NCBI GenBank assembly: GCA_019638835.1
Contig: JAHBTC010000020.1
Location: forward strand, 1 to 33,621
Source: Fimbriimonadaceae bacterium
GTDB taxonomy: Bacteria; Armatimonadota; Fimbriimonadia; Fimbriimonadales; Fimbriimonadaceae
Direction of reading: 5' to 3'
Length of the DNA: 33,621 nucleotides
Positions 17,349-25,886 of the stretch are shown here, piece after piece. Under the pieces are notes generated by a model, which worked only from the letters and a program-made list of their open reading frames with translations, was not told the DNA's origin and did not search any database. Each line of letters starts with the position of its first letter. Position 1 is the stretch's first letter. The position numbers and the translations under genes were made by a program.

Positions 17349-18130
17349 CTGCTCGCGCTCGTGTAGCTGCGGAGCGCGTGAAACCAGAACCAACGCGAGA
17401 ATAAAAGAAGTCCAACCGCCCACGCGCAACTAAGTGCGAGGTCCGAGATGGTCGCCCCGTGAATCAGTTGACGGGCGGGAATCGTGCCGATAACGGCCAA
17501 TGGAAAAACATAGAGTAAGAATCTTTGGGCCGCAAGGCTGTAGATATTCACCGGGTAGCGGGCGACCGTCATCATGGTATCGCCAAGCACCCACAGGTTG
17601 TCGACGCGTACGAAGTAGATGCCAAGAGTCATCATCGTCATTTCAATCCCGTAATAGATGAAGAGACCATTGACGGTGCAGAGGAGGTAAGCGAGCCAAT
17701 CAATGAGAGCCGGGCTAAGACCGCCGTTCAGCACTCCGTAGATCAACATGATAATGCCGGCCAAAGTCGCTCCGACTTGATTGAAGTTAAACCGTCTCAC
17801 ACTTACCCAGAACTGGCTGTCAATGGGGCGAGTCATGATGAAATCCAGCGTTCCCCGACGCACGTGCTCCGGAATCTCCTTGAGCGAAGAAAAAAACGCA
17901 TCGGTGAGAGCCATCAGGAGGAAAACCGTACTGGCAAGGACAAATGCCTCGCCACGGTTCCATCCGACGATTTCCGGTTTGTTCGCATAAATGACGGTTA
18001 CGAGCAGGGCGAAGAACACCGTCCAAATGATGTTTTCGATTACTTTCGCGAAGAAATTGGCACGAAATTCTAGCTCCCGCACGAAGGAACTGCGAAAGAA
18101 GACACCGTAGATTTGCGCCAAGCGTCGCAC
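17345..18130 (-). CDS. ABC-2-type transporter permease without an adjacent ATPase
   Basis: This 261-residue, six-span membrane protein belongs to the ABC-2 permease group in which two permeases pair with an ATPase (ABC2_membrane_6-like). A cytoplasmic start (RRLAQIYGVFFRSSFVREL) is followed by helix 1. The conserved segment IPEHVRRGTLDFIMTRPID after helix 2 is typical of this group. The start is probably GTG 18130, since upstream the open frame runs back through the divergent gene. TTG 18121 is an alternative. A TAGCCT box ends 8 nt before the GTG. No ATPase or second permease is adjacent on either side, so it appears to be a single-gene unit whose partners would be encoded elsewhere. The substrate is unknown. 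Confidence 0.85.
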   Translation of the reverse strand: MRRLAQIYGVFFRSSFVRELEFRANFFAKVIENIIWTVFFALLVTVIYANKPEIVGWNRGEAFVLASTVFLLMALTDAFFSSLKEIPEHVRRGTLDFIMTRPIDSQFWVSVRRFNFNQVGATLAGIIMLIYGVLNGGLSPALIDWLAYLLCTVNGLFIYYGIEMTMMTLGIYFVRVDNLWVLGDTMMTVARYPVNIYSLAAQRFLLYVFPLAVIGTIPARQLIHGATISDLALSCAWAVGLLLFSRWFWFHALRSYTSASS

Positions 18131-18138
18131 CGGGCTTG

Positions 18139-18167
18139 AGGCTACCCTTCGTCGTATACTATGACGA
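18139..18167. promoter_or_regulatory. Back-to-back divergent leaderless-type promoters
   Basis: On the plus strand TATACT (18155-18160) ends 7 nt before ATG 18168. On the minus strand TAGCCT (18144-18139) ends 8 nt before GTG 18130. Transcription would then begin at or next to each start codon. The two start codons are only 37 nt apart, so the -35 regions overlap the opposite promoter and the two genes may compete for polymerase. No good -35 match (TTGACA) is seen for either. The boxes are seen; their activity is inferred. Confidence 0.5.
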
Positions 18168-20096
18168 ATGCTGGGCGGCCTCCTGACCTTGCTATTTGTC
18201 GCCGGGTTGGCCATCGGTTTTGGATCCATCGTCGTGCGCCGACGGCCGGATTTCGATCCATTGGAGGCGATCGGAGTCGGCGGACTTCTTGGCTTGCTCA
18301 CCGTGGGCGTCCTGACCTTTTTCTTGGGGATGCTTGGACTCCTGTCTGTCCCGGTGGCGGGCGTCCTCTTTATCGCCTCGCTGGTATGGGGAGGGGTAAG
18401 CGCGCGGCAGTGGGCCTTCGGCAAGATATCCGGTCGCGACGCCGGCGCGATTGCGGCGATCGGCATTGTCGCCCTGCTCGCTTGGGTTTCGGTCATCACC
18501 CCGACAACGGAATGGGATTCGCTCGCTTATCACTTGGCGGTTCCAAAGTTGTGGCTGGAAGCGGGTCGCATCAACCCGGTCCTCGCGATTCACCACAGTT
18601 ACTTCCCATTTGCGGCGGACAACTTGTTCATATGGGGTCTCGCTTGGGGCGGCGAATATGGTGCGAAGGGGTTTAGCCTTGGGTTCTTCCTGCTTGGTTC
18701 GCTTGCCATCTACGGCTTGGCCCGGCGATGGTATGGACAGGACGCAGGGGTTTGGGCCGGACTTATCTTCGCAGGTTGCCCAGTGGTGGCTTGGGAGTCA
18801 GGAACGGCGTACATCGACGTTGCACACGGTTTGTTTGCGGGGCTCGGGATCCTATACGCTGTATCCGAGTTCTTGGACGAAAGCCGAGGAATTCCCTGGT
18901 TGCCAGTTGCGTTGCTTGGTGGGGGGCTAGCTACCAAACATACGGGACTACAGATTCTTGCTGCCGTCGCGGTGGTGATCGTCGTGGCTGGTTTTCTACG
19001 TAAGAAACCGGCGGTAGGAGTGAGGTTCGGATTCAGTTTGGTGCTTGCGGTCCTTGTCGCACTCCCTTGGTACGCCAGAACATCTGCCCTGCAAGGGAAC
19101 CCCGTCTACCCATTTTTTTACAGCATTCTGGGGGGTAACGATTGGGATCAGTGGCGATCAGAGGTCTATTCGAATGAACAAGCATCGTTCGGCGTGAAGC
19201 AGACCGTCGGCTTGACAAAGAATCCTGGTCATGCGGTGCTCGGGATGGGATACCAGCCAGGGCGCTACACCAACCCGATGCAAACCGAGGGCGGCGGCTT
19301 TCCGAGCGGAGCCGTCGGGGCGACCGTAATTGTTGTCGGGTTGGCGGCTGCCGCGCTAAGGGTTGGAGGTCGCCGCGAGCGGCTTGTATTGGCAACGGTA
19401 GGAGTTGCGCTCTTGGCGTGGTATCTGCTCAGTCAACAGACTCGTTACCTTACGGTGATCGCCGTTCCAATCGCGTTGGTTGGGTCAGACGCTCTTTCTA
19501 GCATCCGCAAAAGAGAGTTCGCGACCGTCGCGCTTGCCGTTGTCGTAGTAGGGCAGTGGCTTTATACGGTTGGCATGGTCTATAAAATGGAGACCGAAAC
19601 ACGTATGCTCGTGGTAACGGGGCAAGCGAGCCCGGTCGCATATCGCAATGCCTTCATCCCCTTCGCAGAAGATGCGGAAAAGCTCAATCAGTTGCCAGAA
19701 ACCAGCAAGATCGCGCTGTATGACGAGGTGTTTGGGTTCCTTCTTGATCGACCCTACATGTGGGCAAATCCGGGTCACAGCAAGACGATTCCGTACGACC
19801 CCCTCAGCTCGGGTGAAGAATACGCGGATGCGATGCGTGGTCTTGGGTTCACGCATATCTATCTTTCGCTTCGCTTGACTCCGCCGGAGGAGCGACAGAA
19901 GTTCCTTGCGACCGCAGGGCTGGCTGCGGGACAGCCTTACTCTGATCAAGAGCGAACGGAAATGAACGCCAATCTTGATCGCAAGTGGCGACTCCTGCTT
20001 GCTGATGCTATTCGCGAAAACGCGTTGGGTTCTATCTCGCAGGGCAAAGGTGCGCTGATCATCGAAGTTCCCGGCACATCCACCCCCCAGCGGTAA
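18168..20096 (+). CDS. GT39/PMT-like integral membrane glycosyltransferase family protein
   Basis: This 642-residue protein has about a dozen hydrophobic spans in the first ~470 residues and a soluble C-terminal domain of about 170 residues. The first large loop holds a WDSLAYHLAVPKLWLEAG segment, where the acidic residue and its neighbourhood match the catalytic loop of GT-C enzymes (ArnT/PMT-like, 'D.....Y'). It is followed by HHSYFPFAADNLF. Enzymes of this fold use polyprenyl-phosphate sugars on the outer face of the membrane. The exact acceptor (protein, lipid or polysaccharide) is unknown. ATG 18168 lies 7 nt after a TATACT box. ATG 18161 is out of frame and would give an unrelated shadow product. 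The gene starts an operon that continues for six genes to 24950. Confidence 0.75.
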   Translation: MLGGLLTLLFVAGLAIGFGSIVVRRRPDFDPLEAIGVGGLLGLLTVGVLTFFLGMLGLLSVPVAGVLFIASLVWGGVSARQWAFGKISGRDAGAIAAIGIVALLAWVSVITPTTEWDSLAYHLAVPKLWLEAGRINPVLAIHHSYFPFAADNLFIWGLAWGGEYGAKGFSLGFFLLGSLAIYGLARRWYGQDAGVWAGLIFAGCPVVAWESGTAYIDVAHGLFAGLGILYAVSEFLDESRGIPWLPVALLGGGLATKHTGLQILAAVAVVIVVAGFLRKKPAVGVRFGFSLVLAVLVALPWYARTSALQGNPVYPFFYSILGGNDWDQWRSEVYSNEQASFGVKQTVGLTKNPGHAVLGMGYQPGRYTNPMQTEGGGFPSGAVGATVIVVGLAAAALRVGGRRERLVLATVGVALLAWYLLSQQTRYLTVIAVPIALVGSDALSSIRKREFATVALAVVVVGQWLYTVGMVYKMETETRMLVVTGQASPVAYRNAFIPFAEDAEKLNQLPETSKIALYDEVFGFLLDRPYMWANPGHSKTIPYDPLSSGEEYADAMRGLGFTHIYLSLRLTPPEERQKFLATAGLAAGQPYSDQERTEMNANLDRKWRLLLADAIRENALGSISQGKGALIIEVPGTSTPQR

Positions 20097-20107
20097 CCTG
20101 AACGGAA

Positions 20108-21073
20108 ATGCAATACCGGAGGCTGGGACGGAGCGGAGTTCGAGTGAGTGCGGTCTCCCTCGGGGGATGGCTCACCCACGGTCGGACACTGGAAGACAAC
20201 GAGACAACCAGCATTGTTCGGCGGGCCTTCGAACTGGGCATCAACTTCTTTGATTCCGCCGACGTTTACAACTTAGGCGAAGCCGAAAAGGCACTGGGAT
20301 TAGCCGTCAAAGGGATGCGCCGAGAGGATCTATTCCTCGCCACAAAGTGCTTCTTTCCGTTCACGGATGCGCCAAATGATCGCGGTTTGAACCGCAAGCA
20401 TATTGTCGAAAGTGTGGAGAATTCCCTCCGCCGCTTGGGCACCGACTACATTGATTTGTTTCAGTTCCATCGGTTTGACCCTGATACTCCAGTGGAAGAG
20501 ACCGTCCGCGCTGTGGATGACTGTGTGCGACAGGGCAAGATTATCTATTGGGGCACAAGTTGTTGGAGTGCGGCCCAGATCACAGACATGGTTCACACCG
20601 CTTTTGACTGGCGATGCACCCTGCCCGTGAGCAATCAACCGCCTTACAACATGTTTCAACGAGACATTGAGCGAGATGTAATCAGCACATGCGAACAAAA
20701 AGGGCTCAGTCAAGTCGTGTTTTCTCCCCTGGCACAAGGGGTTCTGACCGGAAAATACAAACCCGGTCACCAGTTTCCGGAAGGCTCTCGGGCCGCAGAC
20801 GAGAAGAGCAACCAGTTCATGGGGCGATACATGACGGACGAAGCCCTCACTAAGGTAGCGGCCATCGGTGAGATCGCCAAGGAGTTCGGCTTGACAACCG
20901 GACAGTTCGCACTGGCTTGGTGTCTGCGACAGCCGAACGTAGCAAGCGTGATCGTCGGCGCAACGAAAACGAGCCAAATCGAAGAGAATGCGGCCGCGGC
21001 CGATGCCGTTGTTTCCGATGAGGCATGGGGAAGAGTTGAGCAGATTCTTTCCGGGGACGATCACGATGAGTGA
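20108..21073 (+). CDS. Aldo/keto reductase
   Basis: This 321-residue NADPH-dependent oxidoreductase has a TIM-barrel fold of the Kv-beta/YghZ-like subgroup. The start MQYRRLGRSGVRVSAVSLGG is typical. The catalytic tetrad is visible in order: Asp and Tyr in FFDSADVYNLGEAEKALG, Lys in LATKC, and His in FQFHRFD. The C-terminal cofactor region SVIVGATKTSQIEEN is also characteristic. The physiological substrate is not predictable. It lies 11 nt after the GT39-like gene, and the next gene starts inside its end (ATG 21066 against the stop at 21073), so it is co-transcribed. A TAACCT box covering the upstream stop ends 8 nt before ATG 20108 and might allow extra initiation here. Confidence 0.93.
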   Translation: MQYRRLGRSGVRVSAVSLGGWLTHGRTLEDNETTSIVRRAFELGINFFDSADVYNLGEAEKALGLAVKGMRREDLFLATKCFFPFTDAPNDRGLNRKHIVESVENSLRRLGTDYIDLFQFHRFDPDTPVEETVRAVDDCVRQGKIIYWGTSCWSAAQITDMVHTAFDWRCTLPVSNQPPYNMFQRDIERDVISTCEQKGLSQVVFSPLAQGVLTGKYKPGHQFPEGSRAADEKSNQFMGRYMTDEALTKVAAIGEIAKEFGLTTGQFALAWCLRQPNVASVIVGATKTSQIEENAAAADAVVSDEAWGRVEQILSGDDHDE

Positions 21074-21605
21074 TTCGACGATCCGCCCCGAACCGTTGCG
21101 TCAGGACGCCGCTTCCGAATATCGGATGCCGGACGCCATCAAGGAAACTGAGTTTGAAAAGCCGCGCGGAATCAATCGGGTTGAGGTCCGGAAAGGTCTC
21201 GCACGCGTTCACGTTTCGCGATTATCTGAACCACTTGCGGAGCACCGACTCCTAGTTCTACGAGCGGTGGCGGACGCTCAGATTAGCATTGACTTCCTGA
21301 AGTTCACGCCGACAGGGCTGTCCTTTATCGTGCCAATTTCGGGTGCAGAAGTGGTGGAAACGGCATTGCGCGACCGTGGTTGGACGTACAGTTTGAAGCC
21401 GGATCGAAGTGTTGTCCTCGTTCATGCCGTGAACATGCGGGACGAGGTTGGGTTGATGGCACAGATTATTGCCGAGGCGCTCACGGGAGACGCGGTGTTG
21501 GAGCACTTAGGCGATATGCACGATCGGCTCCTCGTGGTGTTGCCGGATGACGAAGCCGAAGCACTTGCCGAGCGACTTCGCGCTCAGATCGGAGGTGAGG
21601 CTTGA
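21066..21605 (+). CDS. Stand-alone tandem ACT-domain protein next to aspartate kinase
   Basis: The 179-residue protein has a polar N-terminal ~35 residues followed by two ACT-like modules. The first (about 38-112) has the pattern LRAVADAQISIDFLKFTPTG then LSFIVP. This matches the 'V...L...GI.ID.I......ISF.V' rhythm of aspartokinase regulatory domains. The second (about 115-175) reads VVLVHAVNMRDEVGLMAQII ... RLLVVLPDDEAE. No catalytic domain is present. The next gene, aspartate kinase, starts with a TTGA overlap at its stop, so both are translated together. The likely role is a separate regulatory subunit binding lysine, threonine or another amino acid, but this is inference. ATG 21066 is chosen because it starts the polar leader and overlaps the upstream gene by only 8 nt. 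The frame open to 20988 lies within the reductase gene. Confidence 0.8.
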   Translation: MSDSTIRPEPLRQDAASEYRMPDAIKETEFEKPRGINRVEVRKGLARVHVSRLSEPLAEHRLLVLRAVADAQISIDFLKFTPTGLSFIVPISGAEVVETALRDRGWTYSLKPDRSVVLVHAVNMRDEVGLMAQIIAEALTGDAVLEHLGDMHDRLLVVLPDDEAEALAERLRAQIGGEA

Positions 21606-22936
21606 AAGTCGTTGTCTTGAAGTTCGGCGGCACCAGTGTTCGATCGAAAGAGAATCGCATGAAGGCAGCCCTTCGTGTCGTGAGCGCGAAGGAAGCGGGC
21701 TATCACCCGGTGGTCGTTGTCAGCGCGATCGGCCGCCGAGGCGAGCCCTATGCCACCGACACGTTGGTGGGCTTGCTGTCGGAGATTGACCCTGTTATAG
21801 AGCCGGATTCCCGTGAGATGGACCTGATGATGGCGTGCGGGGAGATTATCTCTTCGGCCGTTTTCGCCCACACGTTGAAGTCGCTCGGTCATCCCGCGAT
21901 GGCGATGCGCGGGGGACAAGCAGGTATTCGTACCGATGGCTCGTATGGGAGCGCGAGAATCTTAGGGGTGAACCCGATCGGTCTTTACGAGGTGTTAGGG
22001 AGGGGAGCGATCCCGGTTGTATGTGGGTTCCAAGGTGTGTGGACGGACGGCAAACTTCCGGGTGCCGAACTCACAACCTTGGGGCGTGGCGGCAGCGACA
22101 CAACAGCGGCGGCGATCGGGGCCGCACTAGGTGCCGAGCGGGTCGAGATTTACACCGATGTGGACGGCGTCAAGACGGCCGATCCTGACTTCGTTCCACA
22201 CGCGCCGACGCTTCCAAAGGTTTCCTATGATGAAGTGGCGGAGATTGCCCACCTTGGTGCGAAAGTTTTGCACCCCCGTGCGGCGGAAGTGGCGATGCGA
22301 TTCGGAATCCCGTTATGGGTGAAGAACACATTTTCTGATGCCGCCGGTACCGAAGTCGTCCACCGCGATGGAGTAGATGGAAGGCGCGTCACCGGCGTCA
22401 CCCACTCTGGCAAGTTGGTCTACCTCCAAATGGACTTGAGCGGGGTAGAGGAGAGCGCTCGCCGGGCCGTAATGCGGATGGTATATGAAACCCTTGGGCA
22501 ACACAGTTTCAATCTGTACATGGTGAATCTGAGTCCGACAAGTTTTGGATTCGCCGTACCGCGCGATCAATACGGCACATTCATGCTTCTGTTTGACGGC
22601 CTTGTCTTCCCCATCAATGGTTCGTTGATCATGCTTCAGGTCGGGGACGAAGCAACCCCCGAAACGCGGACGCAGTTACGCCTGCTTGGCGACGTACCCC
22701 TTGTCAAGATGACAGTTACCGAAGGTTGCACGATGGTTTCGCTCGTGGGGCAAGATTACATTCAGCAACCCGGTGTCTTCCATTGGGTCTTGGACACCTT
22801 GATCCAAGCACAGGTACCCGTCTTGCAAACATCGGACAGCGACTTCAGCGTTAGCCTGCTAGTGCCCGAGTCTGAGTTGCACCGAGCGGTACATGCACTC
22901 CACGATCAATTCTTGCCGCCCCCGGTTGTTGCATGA
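21602..22936 (+). CDS. Aspartate kinase
   Basis: This 444-residue cytoplasmic enzyme phosphorylates aspartate, the entry step to lysine, methionine, threonine and diaminopimelate. The kinase domain starts KFGGTSVRSKENR (K7). It also carries GRGGSDTTAAAIGAALGAE and YTDVDGVKTADP, which are diagnostic, and HLGAKVLHPRA. The C-terminal ~150 residues form the regulatory ACT pair (for example VEESARRAVMRMVYETLGQ and VSLVGQDYIQQPGVFHWVLD). TTG 21602 has GGAGGTGA close upstream and overlaps the ACT-protein stop. The enzyme thus has its own ACT domains plus a separate ACT protein encoded just before it. The symbol (lysC or another isozyme) is left blank because the allosteric type cannot be read. The stop overlaps the folP start as ATGA. 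Confidence 0.95.
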   Translation: MKVVVLKFGGTSVRSKENRMKAALRVVSAKEAGYHPVVVVSAIGRRGEPYATDTLVGLLSEIDPVIEPDSREMDLMMACGEIISSAVFAHTLKSLGHPAMAMRGGQAGIRTDGSYGSARILGVNPIGLYEVLGRGAIPVVCGFQGVWTDGKLPGAELTTLGRGGSDTTAAAIGAALGAERVEIYTDVDGVKTADPDFVPHAPTLPKVSYDEVAEIAHLGAKVLHPRAAEVAMRFGIPLWVKNTFSDAAGTEVVHRDGVDGRRVTGVTHSGKLVYLQMDLSGVEESARRAVMRMVYETLGQHSFNLYMVNLSPTSFGFAVPRDQYGTFMLLFDGLVFPINGSLIMLQVGDEATPETRTQLRLLGDVPLVKMTVTEGCTMVSLVGQDYIQQPGVFHWVLDTLIQAQVPVLQTSDSDFSVSLLVPESELHRAVHALHDQFLPPPVVA

Positions 22937-23754
22937 GTTTTGTCCTTCCGTCGGGTCCGTGCTGGATGGGCGTGCTGAACGTCACTCCGGATTCGTTCAG
23001 TGATGGAGGCAATTACTTAGATGCTTCGCGAGCAATAGAGCGAGGACTGGCTCTGGTTGAGGATGGAGCGCACCTGGTTGATGTGGGCGGGGAAAGCACC
23101 CGACCCGGCGCGGAACCCGTTCAGGAACAGGATGAGATCCGCCGCGTCTTACCCGTGGTGTCCGCTCTCGCTGAACAAGGGATTGCGGTTTCAATAGACA
23201 CCATGAAGCCCGTCGTGGCACGAGAAGCGATCGCGGCGGGTGCCAAAGTAGTGAATGATGTGACCGCACTGCGGGATCCGGCGATGCGGGCGGTTTGTGC
23301 GGAAACTGGCGTGACGGCCTGTCTCATGCACATGCAGGGAGAACCTCGAACGATGCAGTCGTCGCCAACTTACACCGATGTGGTGAGTGACGTTCACAAA
23401 TCTCTCGTCGAATCCGTACGAGTCGCCAAAGAGGACGGAGTAAGAAAAGTGTGGATTGATCCGGGAATTGGATTTGGCAAGAATCTTCAGCACAACTTAT
23501 CGTTGTTGCGAGGTATCAATCAGTTTGTGGCCACAGGATTGCCCGTCTTGGTGGGGGTGAGCCGTAAATCCTTCATCGGACGATTGGTTTCGGATACTGA
23601 TGAACCTGCGCCTTTGGAACGACGGGAAGAGGGAACCTATACGGCGGGCGTCTGGGCGTTGAGCCAAGGGGCACGGATTTTGCGAGTGCATAACGTTGCG
23701 GCGCAGCGCAGGGCTTGGACAATGTGGGAAGCAATCGGAAGAGGAATCAAATGA
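22933..23754 (+). CDS. folP: Dihydropteroate synthase
   Basis: This 273-residue TIM-barrel enzyme joins p-aminobenzoate to dihydropterin pyrophosphate in folate synthesis and is the sulfonamide target. All signatures are visible in order: GVLNVTPDSFSDGG, VDVGGESTRPGAEPV, SIDTMKPVVA, VVNDVTAL, CLMHMQGEPRTMQ, WIDPGIGFGKNLQHN, VGVSRKSFIG and RVHNV. Its length is normal. ATG 22933 overlaps the kinase stop, and the downstream glycosyltransferase starts inside its stop (ATGA), so it sits mid-operon. No other folate gene is nearby, so the clustering probably reflects shared transcription rather than a pathway. Confidence 0.97.
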   Translation: MSFVLPSGPCWMGVLNVTPDSFSDGGNYLDASRAIERGLALVEDGAHLVDVGGESTRPGAEPVQEQDEIRRVLPVVSALAEQGIAVSIDTMKPVVAREAIAAGAKVVNDVTALRDPAMRAVCAETGVTACLMHMQGEPRTMQSSPTYTDVVSDVHKSLVESVRVAKEDGVRKVWIDPGIGFGKNLQHNLSLLRGINQFVATGLPVLVGVSRKSFIGRLVSDTDEPAPLERREEGTYTAGVWALSQGARILRVHNVAAQRRAWTMWEAIGRGIK

Positions 23755-24950
23755 GGATCATGGTGCACGACTTCGGAGGTCATGCGTTTACGGCAACGCT
23801 TAGCCGAGAATTGGCCCGCCGAGGACACACGGTCGCTCACTGCTTTTCAGGAAGTTTCTTAACCCCCCAAGGGTCAAACCAGGTTTTGCCTGACGACCCA
23901 GATTCGCTAACCATGCATCCGATTGTCTTGATCCAAGACATTGATAAAAGTGATCTGCGTAAGCGACACCAAGGCGAACTAGAACACGGACGAGGCGTCA
24001 TCGAAGTCGTCAGGGAGTTCAAGCCCGACGTGATTCTCAGTGGAAATGGTCCACTGGACGTGCAGCGAATGCTTCTGGAAGAGATGCACCAACGCAACGG
24101 GCGATTCGTTTTTTGGGTGCAAGACTTGGTGGGGCAGGCGGCGGTTCGGTTATTGAAACTCAAGATTCCGTTTGTGGGGGGGATAGTCGGCGGCTTCTAC
24201 CTTCGGATGGAACAACGGCTATTGGAGAAGAGCGACGAGGTCGTGGTGATCAGCAACGATTTTCGGGCCCACATACCGCCTTCCGTTCGCGTCCGGGCCC
24301 ACGTGATTGAAAACTGGGGGGTGCTTGAAGACCTTCCCCTACACCCACGAGGAAATCGCTGGCGGCGAGAACAAGAGTTGGGGGATGGACTGGTGTTTCT
24401 TTATTCCGGCACACTGGGAATGAAGCATAACCCCGAACTCTTGGTGCAAATGGCAGTTGCGCTCAAGGAGATCCCCGATGCCAAGGTCGTCGTGATCTCT
24501 GGAGGTGCTGCGCTGGAGTACCTCCAGAAGCGGGTTGTCGAATTAGGCTTGCACAATCTGAAGACGATGAGTTTTCAGCCGTTTGAACGGTTACCTGAGG
24601 TGTTGGCGACCGCCGATGTTTTGATGGCGGTGCTGGAGCCTGATGCCGGAGTATTCAGCGTACCGAGCAAGGTGTTGAGTTATCTCTGCGCGGGCCGACC
24701 GATGCTGACGGCGATGCCGTTGGAGAACCTTGCCGCCCGAACCATACAGTCGGCAGGGGCCGGGGTAGTCGTGGATCCCAAGGATGTCGAAGGATTCGTC
24801 GCCGCCGGGTTGGAGATGGCCAAGGACCAGTCGAGGCGCGAAGCGATGGGGGCCGCCGGCCGAAGCTATGCCGAGCGAACCTTTGATGTCAAAGCGATTG
24901 CTGACCGGTTTGAACCTATTCTGAAGGGAGAGAAGCCAGCAACCCTATAG
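23751..24950 (+). CDS. Glycosyltransferase family 4 (WbuB-like)
   Basis: This 399-residue GT-B protein has the N-terminal domain MRIMVHDFGGHAFTATLSRE with a glycine-rich start. The donor domain has FLYSGTLGMKHNPELL, VVVISGG, MSFQPFERLPEVLATADV and VPSKVLSYLCAGRP. The last motif holds Ser where many GT4 members have the second Glu of EX7E (KVLEY). This variant occurs in the WbuB-like branch as I remember it. ATG 23751 overlaps the folP stop and has AGAGGA upstream; the frame open to 23715 is inside folP. The gene closes the operon and meets fcl tail to tail with a 6-nt overlap. The substrate is unknown, though GDP-fucose or GDP-mannose made by the neighbouring enzymes are candidates. Confidence 0.9.
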   Translation: MRIMVHDFGGHAFTATLSRELARRGHTVAHCFSGSFLTPQGSNQVLPDDPDSLTMHPIVLIQDIDKSDLRKRHQGELEHGRGVIEVVREFKPDVILSGNGPLDVQRMLLEEMHQRNGRFVFWVQDLVGQAAVRLLKLKIPFVGGIVGGFYLRMEQRLLEKSDEVVVISNDFRAHIPPSVRVRAHVIENWGVLEDLPLHPRGNRWRREQELGDGLVFLYSGTLGMKHNPELLVQMAVALKEIPDAKVVVISGGAALEYLQKRVVELGLHNLKTMSFQPFERLPEVLATADVLMAVLEPDAGVFSVPSKVLSYLCAGRPMLTAMPLENLAARTIQSAGAGVVVDPKDVEGFVAAGLEMAKDQSRREAMGAAGRSYAERTFDVKAIADRFEPILKGEKPATL

Positions 24951-25883
24951 CTCTGGATGCTCTCGCTGAAAAGCGTCATATGCAAGCTTCACGCCCTGCT
25001 CAAGCGTGCGACCGGGCGACCAGCCGAGGGCACGTAACCGGCTTACATCATTTGTCTTTTCCGGAAATCCGTCCGGTTTGCTCGTATCCCACACAATCTG
25101 ACCCTCGTGCCCTACGACGCGTTGGACAAGTTCGCTCAGTTCGCGAATAGAGATGGATGTGCCGGTTCCTACGTTCACCATGCTGGGCACCGTCTCTTGC
25201 TTCATCAAGAAGACGATGGCATCGGCGACGTCGTCGCTGTACAAAAACTCCCTTCGCGGTGACCCGGTTCCCCATGCCGTCACGTCGGAATTCCCTTGCT
25301 TCCTCGCCGTGTGAAACTTGCGGATGAGTGCTGGTAGAACGTGGCTGTTCTCCAAGTCGTAGTTATCACCTGGGCCATACACATTGGGTGGCATGACCGT
25401 GAAGTAGTTGCGACCGTACTGCTTCTGAATCGCGTCACACAAGACTAAACCGGCAATCTTTGCCACGGCATACGGAGCGTTTGTGGGTTCCGGCGGCCCA
25501 GTAAGCAACGCCGTTTCGGGAATCGGTTGCGGCGTCTCGCGGGGGTAAATGCAACTGGAGCCGAGGAAGGCAAAGTTCGGCACGTCTGCGAGATGCGCAC
25601 CCCAGATCAGGTTCGATTCAATGACTAGATTGACACCAATGAACTCCGCCGGATAGGTTGAGTTTGCTCCGATACCCCCGACCTTTGCGGCGGCCATCAC
25701 AATCCAGTCGGGTCGTTCGTTCCTGAGAAATTCACTAACGGCCGCTTGGTCTTCAAGATTCAGTTCATCGCGAGTCCGAAGTACAAGATTGCCAAAACCG
25801 TTCGCCTGAAGTTGCCGAACGATTGCCGACCCAACAAGCCCTCGGTGGCCCGCCACAAAAATCCTTTGGTTGGCGGTCAGCAT
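24945..25883 (-). CDS. fcl: GDP-L-fucose synthase
   Basis: This 312-residue short-chain dehydrogenase/reductase catalyses epimerisation and reduction of GDP-4-keto-6-deoxymannose to GDP-L-fucose with NADPH. The Rossmann motif GHRGLVGSAI is at residues 12-21. The catalytic serine region is FLGSSCIYP, and the Tyr/Lys pair is in PYAVAKIAG. MPPNVYGPGDNYD and SPRREFLYSDDVADA are further family signatures. It begins 3 nt after the gmd stop, so the two form a transcription unit that makes fucose donor from the GDP-mannose supplied by ManC. The stop overlaps that of the convergent glycosyltransferase by 6 nt, with no terminator between. Confidence 0.96.
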   Translation of the reverse strand: MLTANQRIFVAGHRGLVGSAIVRQLQANGFGNLVLRTRDELNLEDQAAVSEFLRNERPDWIVMAAAKVGGIGANSTYPAEFIGVNLVIESNLIWGAHLADVPNFAFLGSSCIYPRETPQPIPETALLTGPPEPTNAPYAVAKIAGLVLCDAIQKQYGRNYFTVMPPNVYGPGDNYDLENSHVLPALIRKFHTARKQGNSDVTAWGTGSPRREFLYSDDVADAIVFLMKQETVPSMVNVGTGTSISIRELSELVQRVVGHEGQIVWDTSKPDGFPEKTNDVSRLRALGWSPGRTLEQGVKLAYDAFQREHPEL

Positions 25884-25886
25884 GGA

